From positions 1 to 6,600 of the forward strand of contig JAGYNX010000109.1 of NCBI GenBank assembly GCA_018399855.1: a stretch of DNA of 6,600 nucleotides, written 5' to 3'. This stretch comes from Spirochaetota bacterium. Lineage in GTDB: Bacteria; Spirochaetota; UBA4802; UB4802. Position numbers and translations under genes: made by a program. This document shows, piece after piece, positions 1 through 6,089 of this stretch (position 1 is the first letter of the stretch; every line of letters begins with the position of its first letter). The notes below the pieces were generated by a model that worked only from the letters and a program-made list of their open reading frames with translations, searched no databases and had not been told where the DNA came from.

Positions 1-255
1 AACTTTATCATAACCATGAATTATCCAATTTCTCAAATCAACTATCCTTCTTGAATCAGTAATTTCAACATTTGGATCAATTTTCAATATTTTATTTGTT
101 GCTTCACCGATTATTTCTAATTCTCTTTCAATAGCTCTTCGCAATAATTTGTTTTCAAGGTATTTATCAAAATTTCTTTCATTTCCCAGGTATTCGTATA
201 TTGAATCAATTGAAACCTTAATATCAAATAAATATTTTTTGATATTATGCTGCAT
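1..255 (-). CDS. hepT: HepT-like toxin ribonuclease (DUF86/HEPN), C-terminus cut by window edge
   Basis: Reading the minus strand from the ATG at 255-253 gives 85 residues open to the window edge, starting MQHNIKKYLFDIK. The protein is an all-helical HEPN/DUF86 type. Residues 39-52 (RRAIERELEIIGEA) match the conserved core helix of HepT proteins, and residues 75-82 (RNWIIHGY) give the Rx4HxY motif with R75, H80 and Y82. In characterised HepT toxins the Arg and His form the RNase active site and the Tyr is AMPylated by MntA, which silences the toxin. The start overlaps the end of mntA by 11 bases and has AAAGGAA inside mntA as a Shine-Dalgarno, so translation is probably coupled. Family members run about 110-140 residues, so some 25-55 are missing. 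The family and motif are seen; toxicity in this host is inferred. The gene is strongly AT-rich, unlike the genes from 656 onward. Confidence 0.9.
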   Translation of the reverse strand, partial: MQHNIKKYLFDIKVSIDSIYEYLGNERNFDKYLENKLLRRAIERELEIIGEATNKILKIDPNVEITDSRRIVDLRNWIIHGYDKV

Positions 256-550
256 ACACTAATTCCTTTGTTTTTTCAATACTATCAATTAGATATGGAT
301 TATCAATTGACCTTTCAGTCATAAGATCAATTCTTCGATTAAATAATTTTTCTAATTGATAATGAAGTTCAAAGTAATTATCCGTATATTCTTCAATTGA
401 AATATCTTTAAAAGAAATCAAAATATCTATGTCGCTGTTTTCGTTAAAGTTTTCAGTGCAGGCTGAACCAAAGATATACATGGTCTGTACATTATATTTT
501 TCACATAAATCCTTGAGATCCTCTAATCTTTCTTTAATTAATTTCTGCAT
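245..550 (-). CDS. mntA: MntA-like minimal nucleotidyltransferase antitoxin
   Basis: This 101-residue protein is a minimal nucleotidyltransferase of the polymerase-beta superfamily. G28-S29 followed by ten residues and D40-x-D42 form the GSx10DxD active-site motif, and D75 in RRIDL is placed as the third metal-binding carboxylate, so the enzyme looks catalytically intact. In characterised pairs MntA transfers AMP from ATP to the tyrosine of the HepT Rx4HxY motif, and that tyrosine is present in the downstream gene. The length is normal for the family. The ATG has AGG 9 bases upstream and a second AGGAA further up. The gene is first in the pair, antitoxin before toxin, and overlaps hepT by 11 bases. 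I could not pick a convincing promoter in the 105 bases upstream. Base composition is AT-rich, suggesting horizontal transfer. A stand-alone nucleotidyltransferase is unlikely given the partner. Confidence 0.92.
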   Translation of the reverse strand: MQKLIKERLEDLKDLCEKYNVQTMYIFGSACTENFNENSDIDILISFKDISIEEYTDNYFELHYQLEKLFNRRIDLMTERSIDNPYLIDSIEKTKELVYAA

Positions 551-655
551 GTTAATTAACCTGTACTTCCTGATATTACACTTAATCTATCAAATGGAAC
601 TTAATATTAATTTTTGTAAAGTAATATTTATATGCAAGGTGAGTATCGAACCGTT
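551..655. other. AT-rich intergenic region upstream of mntA with a small inverted repeat
   Basis: This 105-base gap lies between the end of the deaminase gene and the start of mntA, both on the minus strand. It must hold the mntA promoter unless mntA is read through from upstream. An inverted repeat AATATTA (603-609) / TAATATT (622-628) with a 12-base spacer is present; the second arm is the exact reverse complement of the first. It could be an operator or a chance product of AT-richness. It has no GC stem or T tract, so it is not an intrinsic terminator. The shift in base composition between the two blocks falls in or near this gap. Confidence 0.4.
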
Positions 656-1873
656 TTAAAGAAAAGCCTTTCCGTCTCCCCTGTAGGTGTTTACTTTTTT
701 CACGATGCCAGTTTTATCTACCAGGTAAAAGAAATTGAACCGCTCGCATATCTCTCCAGCCTTCGCGTGTTGAAAAAATACCGGGTCACCCAGGTTCAGT
801 TCAGGACAGTCTTTTGGCAGTACCAGCGGGGTCTGCACCTCGCCGCCCCCCTCAAGGGGCAGGAGCTTCAATCCCTCGGGATAGACGGGGACGGGCTGCT
901 TGTCATCACCTGTGGGCCCGGATGCCTTGTAGCCCCCACCAAGGCAGGTAACCATTCCTTCTGCCGGTATGCGGACAACCTGGATGGCAAAAAAGGCTGA
1001 CGGTATGAAATCAACTTCCCTGTAATGCCAGAAGAGTCCGGGTGCGTAAAACCCTGAGCCTGAAGTAATCTCGGTCACCGAGGGATCCTTCCCCGTGGAC
1101 ACCAGGCTGCCGCTGCCGCCGCCGTTAACGATCTCAAGCTGGATACCCTCGCTGGCAAACATTTCAGCTATGTTGATACGCCGGGGGGTAAACTCGTTGA
1201 TAGATCGATTTTTCAAAAGCCTGATAACCGCGTTCATGAACCATTTGTGGGGAAGGTTGTCATTAGGACCGGCGATATGTCCTTCGTAACCCATGATAGC
1301 GTTTATCTTCACTCCCGGCATTTCCAGCGATGCCCGTGCTATGTCAACGGCATCCTGCACAGAACGCACCGGGCTGCGGCGGACACCAAGGTACAGGGGA
1401 AGGTTCATGGGTTTATATGCGGTATCCACTTCAAGGCAAGCGTTGAGTGTAACCTTATGACTTTTCCCAACTTCTGACAGTATTTTCAGGTGTTCAATGG
1501 AATCGATCATCAGGGATACTTTCTTCTTTTTCCTGGTCAGTTCCACGAATGTTTTCATGTCAGAGGGTTGTACAGTGGGGTAGGCAACAATAAAATCATT
1601 GAGCCCCTTTTCAGCAAGAAAGGCGGTTTCCTCCATGGTAAAGGTCATGATACCTTTAAACTGATCTCCTCCCCTGCGGAATATGCGTTTCATAAGGTCA
1701 ACACATCGTAGTGACTTGGAATGTATACGTATGCTTTTCCCGGTGTTCTGCTGTGTTGAAGCAATGTATTCAATGTTGCGGTCAAAATTATCCAGGTCTA
1801 CGAAGGCAAGGGGCATGGGTTCTTTTTTAAAGATAGACCGGTATCGTTCATATTGACCAGTTAAAGGTCTCAT
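656..1873 (-). CDS. Amino acid deaminase/aldolase, PLP-dependent (alanine racemase-like fold)
   Basis: This 405-residue protein matches the bacterial 'amino acid deaminase/aldolase' group, related to D-threonine aldolase and the eukaryotic-type D-serine dehydratase. An N-terminal alanine-racemase-type PLP barrel (about 20-265) begins with PLAFVDLDNFDRNI. K53 in RIHSKSLR aligns with the Schiff-base lysine of the RPHxKTHK motif. GVRRSPV (163-169), the phosphate-loop-like VNGGGSGS (249-256) and GSGFYAPGLF (272-281) follow. The C-terminal domain (about 290-400) has CLGGGYKASGP, GEVQTP, HAKAGEICERF (369-379) and the terminal TYRGDGKAFL. Relatives use a short H-x-C pair here to bind zinc; this protein has H369 and C376 seven residues apart. 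The ATG overlaps the permease stop as ATGA, with GAGGAA upstream, so it is translationally coupled to the transporter. The likely reaction is deamination or retro-aldol cleavage of a D- or 3-hydroxy amino acid in the cytoplasm; the substrate is unknown. Confidence 0.85.
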   Translation of the reverse strand: MRPLTGQYERYRSIFKKEPMPLAFVDLDNFDRNIEYIASTQQNTGKSIRIHSKSLRCVDLMKRIFRRGGDQFKGIMTFTMEETAFLAEKGLNDFIVAYPTVQPSDMKTFVELTRKKKKVSLMIDSIEHLKILSEVGKSHKVTLNACLEVDTAYKPMNLPLYLGVRRSPVRSVQDAVDIARASLEMPGVKINAIMGYEGHIAGPNDNLPHKWFMNAVIRLLKNRSINEFTPRRINIAEMFASEGIQLEIVNGGGSGSLVSTGKDPSVTEITSGSGFYAPGLFWHYREVDFIPSAFFAIQVVRIPAEGMVTCLGGGYKASGPTGDDKQPVPVYPEGLKLLPLEGGGEVQTPLVLPKDCPELNLGDPVFFQHAKAGEICERFNFFYLVDKTGIVKKVNTYRGDGKAFL

Positions 1874-3255
1874 ACGATTTCCTCGTCAAACCCCGGCATC
1901 TCTTTCATCTGAGCATTGAAGTCAATCCCCTGTTTCTTAAGCCACCAGACTCTAAGGTAGTAATACGCCGTTACCAGTATGCAACAGCCAATGTAGATAT
2001 ACGCTACCACCGGAAGTTCAGTTAATACGATGAACATGAAACCAAGACTTGAAAGAACGGCAATGACGGCAACAATTACCAGGGTGATCTTTGAAAGCTT
2101 GAAATATGAGGATGCGTATCTATCGGGAAATTTGGCAGGAAGCCTGATGGCAGCGATTGCAAGGAGTGAAGTCATAAAGAGAATACCCACGGCGGTCACT
2201 ACTCCATAGAAATCAATGCTTTTGCCAAGTAACAGCAGAAGAATAACGAAAATGAAAAATGCTGCCACCGCATTAATGGGAGATCCGCTTTTATGTACCC
2301 TGCCAAAAAAGGCGGGAACAAGCCTGTCACGGGCCTGAGAGAAGAGTTCGCGGGGCAGGGCGATGGCACCGGCGTTGAATGAAGTAAGGCCGGCGCTTAT
2401 GGCACCCGCACTGAGAACAAGTACAAACCAGGCTGGCAGAAAGAGAGAACCGGATTCCATAAGGGGTGCTTTCATTGCCTTAATGGCTTCAAAGTTATAC
2501 GGAACTGATTTAACAAAAACGCTGCCAACCAGTATGTATATGACAAGCACAATTGATCCGCCAATCAGAAGGGACAGGGGAATGTTCTTGCGGGCGTTGT
2601 GCATTTCCTCACCCATTTCAGCGATCACCTGGAAGCCCATGCATACACTGTATGAGAGAATTACGGCCATGATGAATCCTCCCACACCCTGGGGAAGTGT
2701 GAAGGACATCTCAATTCCCTGGCTGATGGTGCCGCATATTGCGTATATAATTAAGGCCACGACAAGGTGAATGGCAAGTATTACCTGCAATGATGCTGCC
2801 AGCCTGAGGCCGAATAGGTAAAGAAAGAAGAACAGGATGGGTAAGATGATGGCTATGCCAAGCTCTGGTATGGCAAATGGCAGGTAGGGGCCGATATACT
2901 GGGCAACCCCCAGGGCTACCATGGCCGTTGAGCTTGCCCCCCCAATAATGGCGAAATACGAGGTCAGTGAACCCAGGTAGGGGTTCAGCAGCCTGCTGGT
3001 ATACAGGTACCCGGCACCCGCACGCGGCAGGGCGCTTGCGATTTGTACAATGGGTAGTACACCAATAATTGATATAATGATGGCGATGAGAAAGGCAAGC
3101 CACAGTGCTGAGCCTGCCTGGGCGCTTACCGCGGCGATCAGGGCGTATATACCCATACCGATAACACCGCCGATGACAAGGGCAACACCCCCGGGAAGAC
3201 CGATGGTGCGTTCAAGTTTCATTTCATTGTGAGAACTTCCACCGTGTAATGACAT
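1870..3255 (-). CDS. APC-superfamily amino acid permease
   Basis: This 461-residue, very hydrophobic protein has about 12 predicted membrane helices (roughly 20-44, 51-74, 92-118, 131-150, 153-176, 190-213, 227-248, 273-298, 327-343, 347-371, 388-411, 415-435). Helix 1 has the broken-helix motif GGVIGMGIY (29-37), which in this superfamily contacts the carboxylate and amino groups of the substrate. EMGEEMHNARKNIP (213-226) after helix 6 is also a family hallmark. It probably imports an amino acid by proton or sodium symport through the inner membrane. The stop overlaps the start of the PLP enzyme gene (ATGA), so transporter and enzyme very likely act on the same compound. I chose the ATG at 3255-3253 because AAGGGGG lies 5 bases upstream; an in-frame TTG at 3297 would add 14 polar residues and lacks such a site. 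Family is clear; the substrate is not visible. Confidence 0.88.
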   Translation of the reverse strand: MSLHGGSSHNEMKLERTIGLPGGVALVIGGVIGMGIYALIAAVSAQAGSALWLAFLIAIIISIIGVLPIVQIASALPRAGAGYLYTSRLLNPYLGSLTSYFAIIGGASSTAMVALGVAQYIGPYLPFAIPELGIAIILPILFFFLYLFGLRLAASLQVILAIHLVVALIIYAICGTISQGIEMSFTLPQGVGGFIMAVILSYSVCMGFQVIAEMGEEMHNARKNIPLSLLIGGSIVLVIYILVGSVFVKSVPYNFEAIKAMKAPLMESGSLFLPAWFVLVLSAGAISAGLTSFNAGAIALPRELFSQARDRLVPAFFGRVHKSGSPINAVAAFFIFVILLLLLGKSIDFYGVVTAVGILFMTSLLAIAAIRLPAKFPDRYASSYFKLSKITLVIVAVIAVLSSLGFMFIVLTELPVVAYIYIGCCILVTAYYYLRVWWLKKQGIDFNAQMKEMPGFDEEIV

Positions 3256-3260
3256 GCGTA

Positions 3261-3267
3261 CCCCCTT
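3261..3267 (-). promoter_or_regulatory. Shine-Dalgarno that fixes the permease start
   Basis: On the minus strand AAGGGGG sits 5 bases before the ATG at 3255. It favours this start over the in-frame TTG 42 bases upstream. Confidence 0.8.
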
Positions 3268-3299
3268 ATTATCTGTATCATGTAATATGTAATACAAGT

Positions 3300-3328
3300 A
3301 GTATATTCTATGAAAAACGTTGTATAAA
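3300..3328 (-). promoter_or_regulatory. Candidate sigma-70 type promoter of the permease/deaminase operon
   Basis: On the minus strand TTTATA (3328-3323, 4 of 6 matches to TTGACA) and TATACT (3305-3300, 5 of 6 matches to TATAAT) are separated by exactly 17 bases. Transcription would start near 3293, giving a leader of about 38 bases before the ATG at 3255. The region is AT-rich, so chance matches are possible. No experimental support is available. Confidence 0.45.
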
Positions 3329-3336
3329 GTCTACAA
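3320..3336. repeat. 17-bp inverted repeat over the -35 region, possible operator
   Basis: TTGTA (3320-3324) and TACAA (3332-3336) are exact inverted 5-base arms around a 7-base centre. The repeat covers the candidate -35 element of the permease promoter, a normal place for a repressor or activator site. No regulator gene is in the window and arms this short can arise by chance in AT-rich DNA. Confidence 0.3.
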
Positions 3337-3406
3337 TAATTTCAGATGGGTGAAACCGAATTGAGAGTGATGAAAATATCATGGACAAGATACCTTTACA
3401 TATTGT

Positions 3407-3420
3407 ATTAGTATTCTAAT
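3407..3420. repeat. Short inverted repeat in the divergent intergenic region
   Basis: ATTAG (3407-3411) and CTAAT (3416-3420) are inverted 5-base arms around TATT, lying 54 bases upstream of the peptidase start. It could be an operator or a chance AT-rich palindrome. Confidence 0.25.
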
Positions 3421-3450
3421 GATTTCATCTCACATGCAAGATTATTGAAT

Positions 3451-3465
3451 TATTTATACTAAATA
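3451..3465. repeat. 15-bp inverted repeat just upstream of the peptidase gene
   Basis: TATTTA (3451-3456) and TAAATA (3460-3465) are exact inverted 6-base arms around TAC. The repeat ends at the Shine-Dalgarno AGGA (3465-3468) and includes a -10-like TATACT (3455-3460), for which I see no matching -35. If real, a protein bound here would block transcription start or ribosome access to the gene starting at 3474. Confidence 0.35.
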
Positions 3466-3473
3466 GGAATAAC

Positions 3474-4631
3474 ATGAGACATTCAATTATACGGATTATA
3501 GTATTGCTTGCAATTTGTACAATGAGTACCGCGTATACCATACCTCACAGGACTACTGCAGGAAAGGATTACCTGGTCAGCGGAAACAATACCGAGCTGA
3601 AGATCTACTACGATACAAGCAGTAATTTCAGCCAAAACCATGAAGGCAGTTTTGCCATGGACAGTGATACCGGCACGTCGTGGGTATCTGAAAAGTCTGA
3701 TACCCCCCAGTGGTTCGAGGTGGATTTCGTTACCAAGCGTATCATGACTCACCTCATAGTATATCCCGGAAAGAAGAGCGGGTTTAATACCATACGGTAC
3801 TTTATTCTTCAGTTTATGCACAGGGGAGAATGGTTCGATTTCAAAAAGGTTATACTTGCTGAAAAGAAAAAGTTATGGTATATGCCATGGAAATATGGGA
3901 CAGCCTATCATGAAAAGGTAAAAGTACCTCTGGGTGGAGTGGACGCCAGCACATTTCGTATCATGGTTCCCGGTGACGCCATGATAGATGCGCATGCAGC
4001 CCTTGCCGAAGTAGAAGTATACGCGGGTAGTCAAAAGTTGAAGTATTTCGATGAAAGACTGTACAACCTCTGTTTCCCGGTGAAAAACGGTCTTTTCCCC
4101 GAAAGCCGCAGGTCTTACCCCAATGCACCCAGGGAATACCGTGGTGGACGTCATGTTGGGCTTGATGTATACTATTACCATGACCCTGAAACATATAAGC
4201 CGATCAGGGTAGACAAGACAACCCCGGTGATATCAATAGCACCGGGAACGGTTGTCCGATCTGACAGCGATTATGAGCCAATGACGCCGAAAGAATGGAA
4301 ACGTCAATCGCAGTTTTACAGTAACAATGCCCGTACCTTTGTAAAACGTTCTTTCGGAGGTATCCAGGTTTGGATTGATCATGGTAACGGGGTACTCTCC
4401 GCGTATAATCATCTTTCAAAGTTAGATGGCTCTATAAAGGAAGGAGCACGGGTGAGCAGGGGTGAGAGAATAGGATGGATCGGAAATTCGGGCTTATATG
4501 GAGAGGCAGAGGGCAAAGATTACGGGATGCACCTTCATTTTGAAATATGGGTGGACGGTCATTACCTGGGATACGGACTGGAACATGAAGAGGTAAAGAG
4601 ATACCTGCAGTGGATGTTTCGGGAAAGATAA
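3474..4631 (+). CDS. Exported M23 (LytM-type) metallopeptidase with N-terminal discoidin-like domain
   Basis: This 385-residue protein begins with a signal peptide: basic start, hydrophobic core IIVLLAICTM, and likely cleavage after STA at residue 20. Residues about 38-184 look like an F5/8 type C (discoidin) beta-sandwich, with FAMDSDTGTSWVSE and PQWFEVDF near its start and LAEVEVYAG at its end; such domains bind carbohydrate or other surface ligands. Residues about 222-365 are an M23 domain with every key residue: H227 and D231 (HxxxD), H313 in YNHLS, and H353/H355 in HLHFE. M23 enzymes cut peptide cross-links in peptidoglycan, so a periplasmic or surface role in wall remodelling is likely. 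About 30 residues (263-292) appear inserted between M23 strands. The ATG has AGGA 5 bases upstream. The discoidin call rests on motif resemblance and is less certain than M23. Three genes follow on the same strand. Confidence 0.87.
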   Translation: MRHSIIRIIVLLAICTMSTAYTIPHRTTAGKDYLVSGNNTELKIYYDTSSNFSQNHEGSFAMDSDTGTSWVSEKSDTPQWFEVDFVTKRIMTHLIVYPGKKSGFNTIRYFILQFMHRGEWFDFKKVILAEKKKLWYMPWKYGTAYHEKVKVPLGGVDASTFRIMVPGDAMIDAHAALAEVEVYAGSQKLKYFDERLYNLCFPVKNGLFPESRRSYPNAPREYRGGRHVGLDVYYYHDPETYKPIRVDKTTPVISIAPGTVVRSDSDYEPMTPKEWKRQSQFYSNNARTFVKRSFGGIQVWIDHGNGVLSAYNHLSKLDGSIKEGARVSRGERIGWIGNSGLYGEAEGKDYGMHLHFEIWVDGHYLGYGLEHEEVKRYLQWMFRER

Positions 4632-4668
4632 AAAAAGTAAAACCAAAAGAGGGTGGAGGTAAGCTGCT

Positions 4669-5232
4669 ATGGCAGAAAAGAAAAAATCAACCGGACCAAA
4701 AAAGAAAAGCACAGCAAAAAAAACCGGTAAAGTGAACGCATCAGTGAAGAAAAATACATCAAATAAAGAGGATACTGACGAGAAGAAACTTCGGGACGCG
4801 TTAAAAGAGTATGCCGAAGATCTTGATCTTGAGAGTCTGGCATTTCTGGTACAGCAGGCACAGGTTCTTCGCAAGCGATTGAAAGTTCAAGAACTCTCAA
4901 GGGAATATGAACAGCTGGATGTGAAAGCCATTTCCGCGAAAAGGGCGGGGGTCAGCAAGGATAAACTTGAAGTGAAAGAGGCTGATGATAACAGTCATTT
5001 TATATTCGTGATAAACGGGGCAAGAAACTTCTTCAGTCTCAAAGAAATGCGTGAAATGGTGAAACTCTGTCATCACGCCGCCAGCACAAAGGACGGTGCA
5101 AGGCGTCTATATGCCTGGTTCGGCCGTCACAGGGAAGATGTGATCAAAGATACTTCTATTGATGGTCCACTTGATGCTGCCCTTGTTACCATGTATAACC
5201 ACATCGTGAATAATTATACTGTAAAAGATTGA
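4669..5232 (+). CDS. Unrecognised 187-residue protein with lysine-rich N-terminal tail
   Basis: I do not recognise this protein. The first 40 residues carry 14 lysines with Ser, Thr and Ala between them, giving a basic, presumably disordered tail like those of DNA-binding histone-H1-like or ribosome-associated proteins. Residues about 38-84 are charged and helical, possibly a coiled coil (KLRDALKEYAEDLDLESL and QVLRKRLKVQELSREYEQL). A short segment around 86-103 (AISAKRAGVSKDKLEV) faintly resembles a helix-turn-helix. A more compact domain follows (about 108-183) with HFIFVINGARNFFSLKEM and a helical end. There is no signal peptide or membrane segment, so it is probably cytoplasmic. A strong GGAGGT lies 8 bases before the ATG, 37 bases after the peptidase gene. 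Nucleic-acid binding is a guess from charge only. Confidence 0.85.
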   Translation: MAEKKKSTGPKKKSTAKKTGKVNASVKKNTSNKEDTDEKKLRDALKEYAEDLDLESLAFLVQQAQVLRKRLKVQELSREYEQLDVKAISAKRAGVSKDKLEVKEADDNSHFIFVINGARNFFSLKEMREMVKLCHHAASTKDGARRLYAWFGRHREDVIKDTSIDGPLDAALVTMYNHIVNNYTVKD

Positions 5233-5253
5233 CAGTTCGTTTCCGTTTTTTAA

Positions 5254-5282
5254 TTGCATCACGGGATGTTGTTGAGTATGAT
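5254..5282 (+). promoter_or_regulatory. Candidate promoter upstream of the lipoprotein gene
   Basis: TTGCAT (5254-5259, only 3 of 6 matches to consensus) and TATGAT (5277-5282, 5 of 6) lie 17 bases apart in the 80-base gap before the lipoprotein gene. A start near 5289 would give a leader of about 24 bases. It is weak, and read-through from upstream is equally possible. Confidence 0.3.
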
Positions 5283-5301
5283 TCAGTACTATTAATTAAG
5301 C

Positions 5302-5306
5302 GAGGT
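5302..5306 (+). promoter_or_regulatory. Shine-Dalgarno that fixes the lipoprotein start
   Basis: GAGGT lies 6 bases before the ATG at 5313. It supports this start over the in-frame TTG at 5229, which would put 28 extra residues before the lipoprotein signal. Confidence 0.7.
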
Positions 5307-5312
5307 ACTTCC

Positions 5313-6062
5313 ATGAACAATAGATATATACCCATTCTGTGTGCCGCGATTATATTCCTATTCTCAGGATGTTTCGCACAGATAGACAGTTTCGTGTTTC
5401 TGACACCGGTAAACGAAGAAACATTAAAAGTTGATCTGAATTTTATTTTCTGGTTCTGGGGAGAAGGCAAGAAGAAGACAGAGCAAAAAGATATGAAGGC
5501 GGATTTTGAGGAGCTCAAAAAGAACCTGGATAAACATGGGGCAAAGGTAACAAAATTTGACCTGTTTGATCATTCATATGGACAGGACAAAGTAAGCCGT
5601 ACCCAGCTGAACCTGGAGTTTGAAGTGAGTAACAAGAAAGAGATTCCAATTCAATTAATGGTTTCTCCTGATAAAAACAAGGAAAAGACAAACTTCTTTG
5701 GTCTTCCAGCCCTAAAGTATTCTTCAGATAAAATCGTATTTACTTTCCCGGAGGACGAAGCATCGCCTGGGGAAGAGAACACGGAGGATCCTCAATCGAA
5801 GCAGAAAAAACAGATGGAGCAGATGGCAAAAAATGTCATATCTTCATTATTTTCCCTTACACTTGCTTTTCCACAAACAATTAAACCTGAAAGGGTAACC
5901 CTGGTGGTAAATGAAGAAAAGGGAATTACACGGGAAGACCTGCCGGTAATAAAAATGGGCAGTATCAACCTTGTAAAAATACCATCAATGGCTCTGACTT
6001 CTGTTTTGAAGAAAGGGTATGTAATTGAAGTAGAACTGGGAAAACCCAAAAAAAAGAGTTAG
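5313..6062 (+). CDS. Unrecognised lipoprotein, 249 residues
   Basis: The protein starts MNNRYIPIL, has a hydrophobic core up to F17, and ends its signal with LFSGC (16-20), so C20 is the likely lipidated residue. Phe at -3 is not canonical, but S18-G19-C20 is good and the length is typical of a type II signal. The mature part reads as mixed beta strands and helix: VDLNFIFWFWG (40-50), a charged helical stretch (about 56-77, FEELKKNLDKHG), beta-like segments 96-106 and 111-118, an acidic/polar linker (146-171, EDEASPGEENTEDP then QSKQKKQMEQ), a hydrophobic segment VISSLFSLTLAF (175-186), and a beta-rich end with basic tail KPKKKS. It should be anchored in an envelope membrane. I recognise no family and assign no function. 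It lies 80 bases after the lysine-rich protein gene and 27 bases before exodeoxyribonuclease III. Confidence 0.82.
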   Translation: MNNRYIPILCAAIIFLFSGCFAQIDSFVFLTPVNEETLKVDLNFIFWFWGEGKKKTEQKDMKADFEELKKNLDKHGAKVTKFDLFDHSYGQDKVSRTQLNLEFEVSNKKEIPIQLMVSPDKNKEKTNFFGLPALKYSSDKIVFTFPEDEASPGEENTEDPQSKQKKQMEQMAKNVISSLFSLTLAFPQTIKPERVTLVVNEEKGITREDLPVIKMGSINLVKIPSMALTSVLKKGYVIEVELGKPKKKS

Positions 6063-6089
6063 TACAATTATATAATGGAGAGACCGTAC

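Noticed and set aside
603..628. AATATTA/TAATATT hairpin as a terminator of the deaminase gene
   Set aside because: The stem is entirely A/T, the loop is 12 bases, and no T tract follows on the minus strand.
632..1000. Plus-strand open frame opposite the deaminase 3' end
   Set aside because: It is antisense to a gene with strong family motifs and has no recognisable protein features.
2363..2770. Plus-strand open frame opposite the permease
   Set aside because: It is the antisense shadow of hydrophobic permease codons; the permease frame carries the family motifs.
3256..3297. In-frame TTG start at 3297 for the permease
   Set aside because: It adds 14 polar residues, lacks a good Shine-Dalgarno, and would lie at or upstream of the predicted transcription start near 3293; the ATG at 3255 has AAGGGGG at 5 bases.
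3256..3473. Riboswitch or other structured leader in the divergent region
   Set aside because: No long GC-containing stems or recognisable aptamer core; the permease leader is predicted at only about 38 bases.
3483..4194. Minus-strand open frames opposite the peptidase gene
   Set aside because: They overlap a gene with signal peptide and M23 motifs and show no family features of their own.
5229..5312. TTG start at 5229 for the lipoprotein, overlapping the previous stop as TTGA
   Set aside because: It would place 28 residues before an intact lipoprotein signal; the ATG at 5313 has GAGGT at 6 bases.
6071..6076. Perfect TATAAT as a -10 box before the exodeoxyribonuclease III gene
   Set aside because: The correctly spaced -35 position is a run of A, and transcription would start only about 7 bases before the ATG, after most of the Shine-Dalgarno.
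6075..6089. In-frame ATG at 6075 for exodeoxyribonuclease III
   Set aside because: The family normally begins at MK-x-x-SWN, and GGAGAG is well spaced for the ATG at 6090, whereas 6075 has no Shine-Dalgarno.
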